Made by a program: the position numbers and the translations under genes | Assembly (NCBI GenBank): GCA_949068525.1 | Contig: CARTIQ010000003.1 | Coordinates: 1 to 64,000, forward strand | Direction of reading: 5' to 3' | From: an uncultured Eubacteriales bacterium | GTDB lineage: Bacteria; Bacillota; Clostridia; Oscillospirales; Acutalibacteraceae | DNA length: 64,000 nucleotides | The notes under the pieces: model-generated | The model's database searches: none | What the model was told of the DNA's origin: nothing | The model's input: only the letters and a program-made list of their open reading frames with translations | Shown: piece by piece, positions 25,193 through 33,787 of the stretch | How positions within the stretch are numbered: the first letter of the stretch is position 1 | Layout of the letters: each line of letters starts with the position of its first letter

Positions 25193-26479
25193 ATGGGAAA
25201 AGTTGCTAAAAAAATTGTATGGGCTTTTTTTGTTGGGATGATTCTTGTTTATGGATCGTACCATGTGTTTGCTATGTTTTTTCCAAGCATTAAGACTGAG
25301 GTTGCACACATTGTGCGGGTTTATGATTCTCTTGACGCGGATGGCTATATTATTCGGGACGAACGGGTTATTCCGGAGGATTTGTCTGGTGCGATAAGCT
25401 TTTGCTTGAGCGATGCGGATAAAATTGAGAAAGATGGCATTATAGCGCAGGTCTATAGTTCTGAAAGCCAAGGGATTTTGCATAAAAAGGCCGAAGAGAT
25501 TGAAAAGGAAATCGCGAGACTTGAAAACCTCAAAAGTTCTGGTTTTGCTATCTCCACAAACCCGGCTTCGATTGACCAGCAGTCTTATTTGGAGTTTAAC
25601 CGCTTTATTAAAAATATGAGTAATTGCGAGTTTAATACATTGTCAAAACATTGCGATAATATTTTTTACTTGCTAAACGAGCGTCAGATTGCTAGTGGGC
25701 AGGATTTGAATTTGGATGAAAAAATTTCTACCTTGAAGAGTAAATTAAATAAATTGAATTTGCAGGAGAATAATAAGAAGATTTTAGCGCAGCATTCGGG
25801 CTATTTTATGGGGAATGTGGACGGCTTTGAGGATGCTTTTAACTATGATAGTGTAAAAAATATAACGGTAGAAAAAATTAAAGTTTTGCTAAATGAGAGC
25901 TCTGAACGGGCACATAGCCAAACCAAAAATGTTGCTAAATTAGTTATTAACTCAAATTGGTTTGTTGTTTGCGCTTTAAAAAGGACGGACGCTTCGCAGC
26001 TTAGCTTGGGTCAACATGTAAAGCTGGTTATGCCACTGGCTAGCGCAGAAAAAATAAAAGCTAAGGTTGTTTCTATTAATCAATCGGGGGAGGCCCTTGA
26101 ATCTGCTGTTGTTTTTCAGTGTAATTACATTGATAAGAACAGCCTGTCTATTCGCAATGAGCCTATTAAGATTAATATTTCGGAATATCGGGGGATATCG
26201 GTTAGTAAGAGCGCTGTGCATGAGAAAACTTTAAGCCGGACTATTACTGACGAGGCAACTGGACAAGAAAAGGTTGTTCAAAAGACTGTTAAGGGTGTTT
26301 ATGTTCGGCGCGGTAAACAGATTGCGTTTAGGGAGATTAATATCATTTTTTCTGGCGACGATTTTGTTCTTTGCGATTTTGATGTGGATAAATCTAAACT
26401 TTTTTCAGAAAATACTATTAAAGAGCATGATGAAGTTGTTGTGAAGGGCTGCGACCTTTATGATGGTAAATTTGTTTAA
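25193..26479 (+). CDS. HlyD-like single-pass membrane protein of unknown role
   Basis: The 428-aa product has one N-terminal membrane helix (about 5-27). An outside domain starts with VRVYDSLDADGYIIRDERVI, resembling the biotinyl-lipoyl half-motif of HlyD/membrane-fusion adaptors. A coiled-coil hairpin (about 95-195) and a beta-rich C-terminal part follow. It could act as an adaptor for an exporter, but no ATPase or permease is adjacent. Its place just before sepF and divIVA would also fit a cell-envelope or division role. ATG 25193 is chosen on promoter position; TTG 25151 is open in the same frame. Neither has a good SD, so the start is uncertain. Confidence 0.65.
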   Translation: MGKVAKKIVWAFFVGMILVYGSYHVFAMFFPSIKTEVAHIVRVYDSLDADGYIIRDERVIPEDLSGAISFCLSDADKIEKDGIIAQVYSSESQGILHKKAEEIEKEIARLENLKSSGFAISTNPASIDQQSYLEFNRFIKNMSNCEFNTLSKHCDNIFYLLNERQIASGQDLNLDEKISTLKSKLNKLNLQENNKKILAQHSGYFMGNVDGFEDAFNYDSVKNITVEKIKVLLNESSERAHSQTKNVAKLVINSNWFVVCALKRTDASQLSLGQHVKLVMPLASAEKIKAKVVSINQSGEALESAVVFQCNYIDKNSLSIRNEPIKINISEYRGISVSKSAVHEKTLSRTITDEATGQEKVVQKTVKGVYVRRGKQIAFREINIIFSGDDFVLCDFDVDKSKLFSENTIKEHDEVVVKGCDLYDGKFV

Positions 26480-26551
26480 GTTTTTCTTTTTTGTTACTAT
26501 AAAATTACCAAAAAAAAATTGGATGTTTTCATAAAATGCAACGGTTATTTA

Positions 26552-26580
26552 TTGACATTAAAGAAAAAATTGTTCATAAT
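26552..26580 (+). promoter_or_regulatory. sigma-A-type promoter for sepF-divIVA
   Basis: Perfect -35 TTGACA (26552-26557), 17-bp spacer, CATAAT (26575-26580). The leader to sepF is about 100 nt and AT-rich. Confidence 0.6.
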
Positions 26581-26688
26581 ATTATTAATTAGGTTTGTGT
26601 TTTTATTTTATGTGAACTTTTTTGCTTTTTAAATTCTGATTTTTTCTAGATTGGAATTTAATTATAAAAAATTTGGGAGGCTAAAATT

Positions 26689-27144
26689 ATGTCAGGATTA
26701 GTACAAAAATTTAAGGAAATGTTAACCCCGCCAGAAGACGAATTTGAGTATGATTATGAACAAGACAGTTTTGAAAGTTGGACTAATAAAAAAAATGAAC
26801 AGAAAAACTCATCAACACGTGCCAGTGCTCAAAATAATAAAGTTGTAAACATCCATGCTACTGCGCAACTTCAGGTAGTTTTGTTTAAGCCAGAACACTT
26901 TGGGGAGGATACTCGTGCTATTGCGGATGAGCTCATTAAAATGCATACTGTTGTTTTAAATCTTGAAAATACTGACAGGGACGAAGCTCGCCGAATTCTT
27001 GATTTTTTGAGCGGTGTTGCTTATGCTAACAGCGGCCAGATTAAGAAGGTGGCTACTAGCACATATATCATTACGCCATATAATGTTGGCTTGACTGGAG
27101 ACGATCTTTTAGACGAACTAGAGAATAACGGCGTTTATTTTTAA
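26689..27144 (+). CDS. sepF: cell division protein SepF
   Basis: Binds FtsZ and the membrane and aligns Z-ring filaments. The 151-aa protein has an N-terminal amphipathic helix (MSGLVQKFKEML), an acidic linker, and the SepF domain from about residue 57. That domain shows VVLFKPEHFGEDTRAIADEL and RRILDFLSGVAYANSGQIKK, the dimer and FtsZ-contact part. The end (YIITPYNVGL) is typical. SD GGGAGG precedes ATG. It is followed after 30 nt by divIVA in the usual ylm-type division cluster, here without ylmD, E, G or H. Confidence 0.95.
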   Translation: MSGLVQKFKEMLTPPEDEFEYDYEQDSFESWTNKKNEQKNSSTRASAQNNKVVNIHATAQLQVVLFKPEHFGEDTRAIADELIKMHTVVLNLENTDRDEARRILDFLSGVAYANSGQIKKVATSTYIITPYNVGLTGDDLLDELENNGVYF

Positions 27145-27174
27145 TAAATTTTGCACAACGTTGGAGGAATTTTT

Positions 27175-27846
27175 GTGTTGACGGTTAATGATATTAAAGA
27201 TGTTAAATTTGGAAAGTCGGGCTTTGGTGGCTATAAGGCCGAGGATGTTGACGATTTTTTGGATGAGGTTCAGGTTTCTTACGCAAACCTTCAGAAAGAG
27301 GTTTTGGACCTGACTGAGAAAATTAAAATTCTGGCCGATAGGGTTGGACAGTACCGGGAAGATGAAGATAGCGTTAAAACGGCTTTAGTTAGTGCTCAGA
27401 AGCTATCTACGGCTGCTATTGCTGATGCCAAGAAAGAGGCTGATGCTATTATTGCTGATGCTAGACTCCGGGCGGACCAAATATTAAACAGCATAAATAA
27501 CGATGTGTTACGGCAAAAAGAGACTCTGGCTGGCCTGAAGAAAGCTGTTAAGGATTTTCGCTCTAATATTTTGTCTTTGTATAAGGAGCACTTAAAATTG
27601 GTAAACTCTTTTAATGCAGAAGACCGCCTGCCAGTGGATTTTAATTCTAGAGATAATGCTAAAGGTGCTGGCAATGAACCTGTTGCCAGCAGTGAGCCTA
27701 CAATGAATAACGAAAAAGTTGTTGCACCTACTGCGCAGGCAGTTGAGGCAGAAGTAGAAGCTAAAAATGCTGAGATATCTGGTTCGAGTAAATTTGAAGA
27801 TTTAAAATTTGGAGAAGATTATAATGTTAGTGAGCCTGTTAAGTAA
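27175..27846 (+). CDS. divIVA: DivIVA family polar/septal protein
   Basis: Coiled-coil protein that senses negative membrane curvature at septa and poles. The 223-aa product starts with LTVNDIKDVKFGKSGFGGYK, matching the membrane-binding N-terminal domain, followed by AEDVDDFLDEV. Coiled coils run to about residue 145. The last 70 residues are Ala/Glu-rich and disordered. GTG 27175 is chosen because GGAGGA lies 6 nt upstream; TTG 27151 is the first codon of the frame but has no SD. It precedes ileS, as in most Firmicutes. Confidence 0.92.
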   Translation: MLTVNDIKDVKFGKSGFGGYKAEDVDDFLDEVQVSYANLQKEVLDLTEKIKILADRVGQYREDEDSVKTALVSAQKLSTAAIADAKKEADAIIADARLRADQILNSINNDVLRQKETLAGLKKAVKDFRSNILSLYKEHLKLVNSFNAEDRLPVDFNSRDNAKGAGNEPVASSEPTMNNEKVVAPTAQAVEAEVEAKNAEISGSSKFEDLKFGEDYNVSEPVK

Positions 27847-27902
27847 GTGCGATTTGACTGAAGTTTTATATGTGTGAGAAATTTTGAGGAGAGTTGTTAT
27901 AG

Positions 27903-30710
27903 ATGCCTGAAGATTACAATGCTACGCTGAATCTTCCTAAGACGGATTTCCCAATGCGTGCGGGGTTGCCGCAGCGCGAGCCAGGGCTTTTGGAAAAGTG
28001 GGAAACAGATGATTTATACGATAAATTGATGCAAAAAAATGATGGGAGACCACTTTATATCATGCATGATGGTCCTCCTTACGCTAATGGAAGCATACAT
28101 ATTGGCCACGCTTTGAACCATATTTTGAAGGATTTTATTGTTAAGTATAAAAATATGTCTGGCTTTAAGGCGCCTTTTGTGCCGGGATGGGATACTCACG
28201 GTTTGCCTACTGAACTTAAGGCTCGCAAAAAGGCCGGAGTTAGCAACTCTGCCGAAATTTCTGATATGGAACTTCGAAACCTATGCCGGGCCTTCGTTTT
28301 GGGTTATATTGAAGATCAGAAAGGGCAGTTTAAGCGCCTTGGCATCTTGGCGGATTGGGACAATCCGTATATTACCTTGCAGAAGGAGTATGAGGCTAAG
28401 CAAATTGAGGTTTTTGCTAAGATGGCTTGCAACGGACATATTTATCGTGGGTTGAAACCAGTTTACTGGTGCTCAGATTGCAAAACGGCGCTTGCTGAGG
28501 CAGAGATCGAGTATGCAAATGACGTTTGTTATTCGGTTTATGTAAAGTTTAGAGTTAAAGACGATAAGGGCAAACTCACTGCGCTAGGCGTTAACTTAAA
28601 TAAAACTTATTTTGTTATTTGGACGACCACGACCTGGACTTTGCCGGGGAATGTGGCTATTTGCGTTGGGCCGGATTTTAAGTATAATGTGGTGAAGGTT
28701 GGCGATGATTTTTATATTATTGCAGAGAAGCTTTGTGAGTCTGCAATGGGCAAGGCAGGCATAAGAGATTATCAAGTGGTTGGTTCATTGGCTGGCGCTG
28801 AACTTGAGCTTATGACGGCTGAGCATCCGTTTTTGGACCGAGAATCTTTAGTCATTATTGGGGACCACGTGACTTTGGAATCTGGAACGGGTTGTGTTCA
28901 CACGGCGCCGGGGCACGGACTTGAAGACTTTGATGTTTGCCAAAATTACAAACAGATTGATGTTATTGTTCCGGTTAATGAGAATGGTGTATTAACAGCA
29001 GATGCAGGGCAGTTTGCGGGGCTTTCTACCGAAAAGGCCGGTGCTGCTATTGCTAAATACCTTGAAAGCACTAGTGCACTTTTTGCTACAGAAAAAATTG
29101 ATCATCAATACCCACACTGCTGGCGTTGCAAACATCCGATTATTTTTAGAGCGACTGAACAGTGGTTTTGCTCGGTTGAAGATTTTAAGGATAAAGCTGT
29201 TGCCGCTATCCGTAGCGTTAAGTGGGTTCCGGCTTGGGGTCAAGACCGGATTACCTCTATGGTTAGGGACCGCAAGGATTGGTGCATTTCTCGGCAGAGA
29301 AAGTGGGGTGTACCGTTGCCGATTTTCTTTTGCAAAGAATGCGGCGAGCCTTTAATTGATGAAGCTGTTATGCTGCATGTGGCAGAGATTTTTAGGGCAG
29401 ATGGCTCGGATGCTTGGTTTGAGCGCCCTGCTGATAAGCTTTTGCCAGAAGGTGTTAGGTGCCCAAAATGTGGTAGCTGTGATTTTAGGCAAGAGACCGA
29501 CATTATGGACGTTTGGTTTGATTCTGGGGTATCTCACGCGGCGGTTTGTGCGCAAAGAGAAGACCTTGCTTGGCCGGCAGACTTATACTTTGAAGGAGCT
29601 GACCAATACCGGGGATGGTTCCAATCTTCACTTTTGACTTCTGTTGCCACTACGGGCACGGCGCCTTATAAAATGGTTGTTTCTCATGGTTGGGTTGTTG
29701 ATGGTGAGGGCAAAAAGCAATCGAAATCTTTGGGCAATGGAATTGAGCCGCAAAAAATTGTTAATCAGTATGGTGCGGATATTTTGAGGCTTTGGGTGGC
29801 TTCTTCTGCTTATCATGCGGATGTTCGCATCTCTCCTGAAATTTTAAAGCAGCTTTCGGAGGCTTATCGAAAGATCAGAAATACTGCTAGATATATTTTG
29901 GGGAACCTTTATGATTTTAATCCGGATACGAATATGGTCGATTTAGATAAGCTGTTGCCGATGGACAAATGGGCACTTGACAAGCTCAACAGACTTATTG
30001 ACAAGGCTAAGGACGCCTATGAGAATTTTGAGTTTCATCAGATTTACCATAGCGTGCGGAAATTTTGCGTGGTGGATATGTCTAATTTTTATTTTGACGT
30101 TCTGAAAGATCGCCTTTATGTCGAGGCTGCGGACAGCTTGTTACGAAGGGCTGCGCAGACTACTATTTACTATATTTTGAATGTTATTACCCGCTTGTTG
30201 GCACCGATTCTTGCTTTTACGGCGGAAGAAATTTGGGAGTACATGCCTCATGTTAAAGATGATGATGTTGAATCGGTTTTGTTTAATCTTATGCCGGAAA
30301 AACTCAATATAGACGTTAGTGAGGACTTTGTTGCAACTTGGGACAAAATCGAGCGGTTGAGAGAAGCTGTTCAAAAAGCCCTAGAGATGGCCAGGGAAGC
30401 CAAAACGATTGGTTCTTCTTTGGAGGCGTGTGTAGTTTTGCACTGCGATGGTAAGCTTTACGATTTTGTTAAATCGATGGGGGATAAGCTTAGGGAAATT
30501 TTTATTGTTTCTCAGGTTAAATTGGAAAAAAACGGTAATGGAGAATGTGTTGCAGAAAATATGCCCGGGTTGTCGGTTACTATTACTCGAGCTGAGGGAA
30601 AAAAATGCGAACGCTGTTGGACTTTTAGTAAAACCGTTGGGAAGAATGTTAGCAATGGAAGTGTTTGCAGCCGATGTGCTGCTATATTATCTAAAAAAGT
30701 AGATTTATAA
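27903..30710 (+). CDS. ileS: isoleucine--tRNA ligase
   Basis: Class I synthetase that charges tRNA-Ile and hydrolyses mischarged valine. The 935-aa protein has the HIGH motif at 66-69 (SIHIGHALNH) and the CP1 editing domain (around TTWTLPGNVAI and GCVHTAPGHG). The second signature reads KKQSKS near residue 603, with Gln where KMSKS has Met. The C-terminal zinc ribbon CERCW...CSRC is of the bacterial type. SD GAGGAG precedes ATG by 11 nt. Only 56 nt separate it from divIVA, so there is no room for a T-box leader. Confidence 0.97.
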   Translation: MPEDYNATLNLPKTDFPMRAGLPQREPGLLEKWETDDLYDKLMQKNDGRPLYIMHDGPPYANGSIHIGHALNHILKDFIVKYKNMSGFKAPFVPGWDTHGLPTELKARKKAGVSNSAEISDMELRNLCRAFVLGYIEDQKGQFKRLGILADWDNPYITLQKEYEAKQIEVFAKMACNGHIYRGLKPVYWCSDCKTALAEAEIEYANDVCYSVYVKFRVKDDKGKLTALGVNLNKTYFVIWTTTTWTLPGNVAICVGPDFKYNVVKVGDDFYIIAEKLCESAMGKAGIRDYQVVGSLAGAELELMTAEHPFLDRESLVIIGDHVTLESGTGCVHTAPGHGLEDFDVCQNYKQIDVIVPVNENGVLTADAGQFAGLSTEKAGAAIAKYLESTSALFATEKIDHQYPHCWRCKHPIIFRATEQWFCSVEDFKDKAVAAIRSVKWVPAWGQDRITSMVRDRKDWCISRQRKWGVPLPIFFCKECGEPLIDEAVMLHVAEIFRADGSDAWFERPADKLLPEGVRCPKCGSCDFRQETDIMDVWFDSGVSHAAVCAQREDLAWPADLYFEGADQYRGWFQSSLLTSVATTGTAPYKMVVSHGWVVDGEGKKQSKSLGNGIEPQKIVNQYGADILRLWVASSAYHADVRISPEILKQLSEAYRKIRNTARYILGNLYDFNPDTNMVDLDKLLPMDKWALDKLNRLIDKAKDAYENFEFHQIYHSVRKFCVVDMSNFYFDVLKDRLYVEAADSLLRRAAQTTIYYILNVITRLLAPILAFTAEEIWEYMPHVKDDDVESVLFNLMPEKLNIDVSEDFVATWDKIERLREAVQKALEMAREAKTIGSSLEACVVLHCDGKLYDFVKSMGDKLREIFIVSQVKLEKNGNGECVAENMPGLSVTITRAEGKKCERCWTFSKTVGKNVSNGSVCSRCAAILSKKVDL

Positions 30711-30788
30711 GATTTTACTATTGTCTTGGGCCGAAAAATGCGTCATTAATTTTAAGTTTAATAAATAGATAGGGGGCACGAGGTTAAT

Positions 30789-31253
30789 ATGACTAAAAAA
30801 TGGATGTGTGTTTTCATTTTAGTACTTTTAACAATTGACCAGAGTCTAAAGTATTTTGTAAGGACTCATTTAAAGTTTAATGAATACCTTAGTGTTGTTC
30901 CCAATTTGCTAGACGTTACTTATGCTATAAATAGGGGCGCAGCTTTTGGAATGCTCCAGAATCAGCAATGGTTCTTTATTCTTTTTGCTTTGATTACGAT
31001 TTTAGTTCTTGTTTATTTGATAAAGTTTAAGAACTTTAATCATAAACTTTTTCTAGCTTCGTCTATTTTATTGATTTCTGGCGGAATTGGTAACCTTATA
31101 GATAGAGTTTATTTAGGCTATGTTGTGGATTACATGAAGTTTTCATTTTTTACTACGGTTTGCAATTTTTCGGACATCTGTATTGTTGCTGGTACTGTGC
31201 TTTTGGGCGGTTATATTTTGTTTTATCATAAATCGTCAAAAATTAGGAGCTAG
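30789..31253 (+). CDS. lspA: lipoprotein signal peptidase LspA
   Basis: Aspartyl membrane protease that removes the signal peptide of prolipoproteins after lipidation. The 154-aa protein has four membrane helices. Conserved boxes are INRGAAFGM, SGGIGNLIDR, VVDYMKF with catalytic Asp114, and NFSDICI with catalytic Asp129. The cyclophilin at 6750-7559 is a likely substrate. SD AGGGGG precedes ATG. It is 7 nt upstream of the pseudouridine synthase gene, a standard lspA-rluD pair. Confidence 0.95.
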   Translation: MTKKWMCVFILVLLTIDQSLKYFVRTHLKFNEYLSVVPNLLDVTYAINRGAAFGMLQNQQWFFILFALITILVLVYLIKFKNFNHKLFLASSILLISGGIGNLIDRVYLGYVVDYMKFSFFTTVCNFSDICIVAGTVLLGGYILFYHKSSKIRS

Positions 31254-31260
31254 TTTTTTT

Positions 31261-32184
31261 GTGAATGAAATTATTAAATTTATGGTTGATGAAAACCATG
31301 CAGGAGAGCGATTAGACAAAGTTATAGATGCTAATGTTTTACAGGTTACGCGCTCTTATGTGCAAAGAATTATAAAAGAGAAGGGCGTTGCCGTTGACGA
31401 CACTATTGTGAAGGATAAAAATTACAAGGTGCGGGCAGGTCAAAAATTAACAATTGTTTTGCCAGAACCTGAAATTTTGGACTTGATGCCCGAAGATATC
31501 CCTATTGATATTGTTTATGAGGACGATGATTTGCTAGTTGTAAACAAGGCAAAGGGGATGGTTGTGCACCCGGCGGCAGGAAATTTTGATGGAACGCTTG
31601 TTAACGCGCTTATGCATTATTGTAGAGGGCGATTATCTAGCATAAATGGGACTATCCGTCCAGGCATTGTGCATCGAATTGACAAAGATACTAGTGGACT
31701 TTTGATTGTTGCTAAGAATGATTTTGCGCACAAAAATCTAGCTGATCAGATTAAGGACCATAATTTTTCTAGAGAATACGAGGCTGTGGTTTATGAAAGT
31801 TTGAAAAATAACAAGGGCACGGTTGATGCGCCAATTGGGAGAAATAAAAATGACCGCAAAAAGATGGCGGTTACCTGTGAAAATTCTAAAAACGCAATTA
31901 CTCATTACAAGGTACTGAATAGATACGATGGGTTTACTCACTTGCGATTGAGGCTAGAGACAGGCAGGACTCATCAAATAAGAGTGCATATGGCTCATAT
32001 TGGGCATCAGGTTGCGGGTGACTATGTTTATGGCCCAAAGAAAATTATTAAAAGTCTCAACGGCCAGTGCCTACACGCTAAACATATTGGATTTGTTCAC
32101 CCACGAACTTCAAAGTATATTGAGTTTGAAAGCGATTTGCCGGACTATTTTAAAGATTTTTTAAACGCAATTAAAAAGATTTAG
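31261..32184 (+). CDS. RluA/RluD family 23S rRNA pseudouridine synthase
   Basis: Isomerises uridines to pseudouridine in large-subunit rRNA. The 307-aa product has an N-terminal S4 RNA-binding domain (about 10-75) and the catalytic domain. Hallmarks are RPGIVHRIDKDTSGLLIV with the catalytic aspartate, and LETGRTHQIRVHMAHIGHQV. GTG 31261 is chosen from AGGAG 11 nt upstream; the frame is open further back into lspA. It resembles Bacillus YlyB, but the exact target uridine cannot be read from sequence. Confidence 0.93.
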   Translation: MNEIIKFMVDENHAGERLDKVIDANVLQVTRSYVQRIIKEKGVAVDDTIVKDKNYKVRAGQKLTIVLPEPEILDLMPEDIPIDIVYEDDDLLVVNKAKGMVVHPAAGNFDGTLVNALMHYCRGRLSSINGTIRPGIVHRIDKDTSGLLIVAKNDFAHKNLADQIKDHNFSREYEAVVYESLKNNKGTVDAPIGRNKNDRKKMAVTCENSKNAITHYKVLNRYDGFTHLRLRLETGRTHQIRVHMAHIGHQVAGDYVYGPKKIIKSLNGQCLHAKHIGFVHPRTSKYIEFESDLPDYFKDFLNAIKKI

Positions 32185-32205
32185 ATAAAATAGGAGGGAG
32201 CAGGG

Positions 32206-33759
32206 TTGGGAAAAAAGAAAACTTCGAATATGGCGGCACTTATAAGTATCGAACCTGGTTTTGTTAGGATGAGGGTATCTAATCTAAAAAATGACGAATT
32301 GGTGGACGTTGACCGGCTGGAAAAACAGACTAAACTTGGACACGAAATTTTTAATAATAAAAAAATAAGTTTTGAGACTTTGCATGAAATCTCTAGCATT
32401 TTAAAAAATTATTCTAGTGTTTTGATGGAGTATAGCATAAAAAATTGCCGTGTTATTGCCTGCGCGCTGCTGCGCGAGGCTGAAAATTGTGCTTATATTG
32501 TTGACCAGATTAAAATTCAAAATGATATGAATGTTAGGATTTTGGAGGATAGGCAGGAAAAGAGCCTAGTTTATTTTGAGATTTTATTTGCGCTTCAAAA
32601 TTCTAAATATAAAAATCTCGATAAAACCCTAATTTCCTATATTGGCGCCGGGAATATAGGTTTTTCTATTTATGATCGGGAAAAGATCTTGTTTTCGCAG
32701 AATATTGATATGGGGTCTTCGAAGCTGTACGAACTTTTGGAGCCAGTTCGTGAACAGACCGCGGATTTTAGCTTGGTTGTTGAAGAATATTTGGAGCGGA
32801 TGATTGGCCGGATAAAGTTTCCTATTGATAATTCGGAGATAGAAAATTTGATTGTTTCAGGAAGCGAGATAAGTTTAATTGCGAATTTGTGTGGTGCTAA
32901 AGAAGTTGATGGCATTTACGATATTAGCCCTTCTGCTGTAAATGGGCTTTATGATCAAATTAAAAATATCTCGGTTCAGGCCATTAGCGATCGATACGAC
33001 GTGAGTGTTAAAAATGCTCAGCTTTTGTTTACGGCTTTGGCCATATATTCCCGGATTTTAAAAATGACGAGCGCTAAGAGGATTTTGTCGCCAAAGGTTG
33101 AACTTTGGGATGCTGTTATTAAACAAATTTTATCTCCTAAAATAGAAAAAAACTTTGAGGAGCACATTGGGGTTAGTGCTATTTTTTGTGCTAAGGTCTT
33201 ATCGTACCACTTTTATTTTAGTCAGGAACACATAGAAGCTACCCACCACTATGCTACGCTTATTTTTGATAGTCTAAAAAAGCTGCATGGGCTTGACAAG
33301 CGAAAAAAACTATTTTTAGACCTGGCTGTAATGTTGCATGAAGTCGGCTATTATGTTAACTCTAAAGACCCGCGGGCTAGTACTTTTGATATAATTAAAA
33401 ATGTGGATCTTTATGGTCTCGCTGAAGCGGATGTGTGTTTAGTTGCGAATATTGTTCGCTATAATGAGCTTACTAAACCAACTTTAGAAGATGATGAGTA
33501 CCGGCGGCTAACTGACTCTGAACGGCTGTTGGTTTCTAAGTTGGTGGCGATATTTCGGCTTAGCAATGCATTGGATAAATCTAAAAAGCAAAAACTTAAA
33601 AATATAAAGATAAAAATTTTAGACGAAAGTCTTATAATTACGGCCGAAAGCGACGATAATGTATATTTAGAAAAATGGGCGGTTGCAAAATGCAGCGAAT
33701 TTTTTGAAGAAGTTTTTGGGCTAAAGGTTCAGCTTAATGTAAAGAGTGGTTTAATATAA
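32206..33759 (+). CDS. Ppx/GppA-type phosphatase with C-terminal HD domain
   Basis: Likely exopolyphosphatase, removing phosphate from polyphosphate chains, or a guanosine-pentaphosphate phosphatase. The 517-aa product has an N-terminal Ppx/GppA actin-like fold (about 8-300), diverged in its phosphate loop (LISYIGAGNIGFSIYDREKI). A C-terminal helical HD-type domain contains LDLAVMLHEVGYYVN and LVANIVRYNE. TTG 32206 follows a strong AGGAGGGAGCAGGG run. It lies 28 nt before ppk1, so the pair would set polyphosphate levels. The diverged first half leaves doubt whether it still hydrolyses polyphosphate. Confidence 0.82.
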   Translation: MGKKKTSNMAALISIEPGFVRMRVSNLKNDELVDVDRLEKQTKLGHEIFNNKKISFETLHEISSILKNYSSVLMEYSIKNCRVIACALLREAENCAYIVDQIKIQNDMNVRILEDRQEKSLVYFEILFALQNSKYKNLDKTLISYIGAGNIGFSIYDREKILFSQNIDMGSSKLYELLEPVREQTADFSLVVEEYLERMIGRIKFPIDNSEIENLIVSGSEISLIANLCGAKEVDGIYDISPSAVNGLYDQIKNISVQAISDRYDVSVKNAQLLFTALAIYSRILKMTSAKRILSPKVELWDAVIKQILSPKIEKNFEEHIGVSAIFCAKVLSYHFYFSQEHIEATHHYATLIFDSLKKLHGLDKRKKLFLDLAVMLHEVGYYVNSKDPRASTFDIIKNVDLYGLAEADVCLVANIVRYNELTKPTLEDDEYRRLTDSERLLVSKLVAIFRLSNALDKSKKQKLKNIKIKILDESLIITAESDDNVYLEKWAVAKCSEFFEEVFGLKVQLNVKSGLI

Positions 33760-33787
33760 TTTTATCTCTTTTGGAGGTGTCTTTTTC

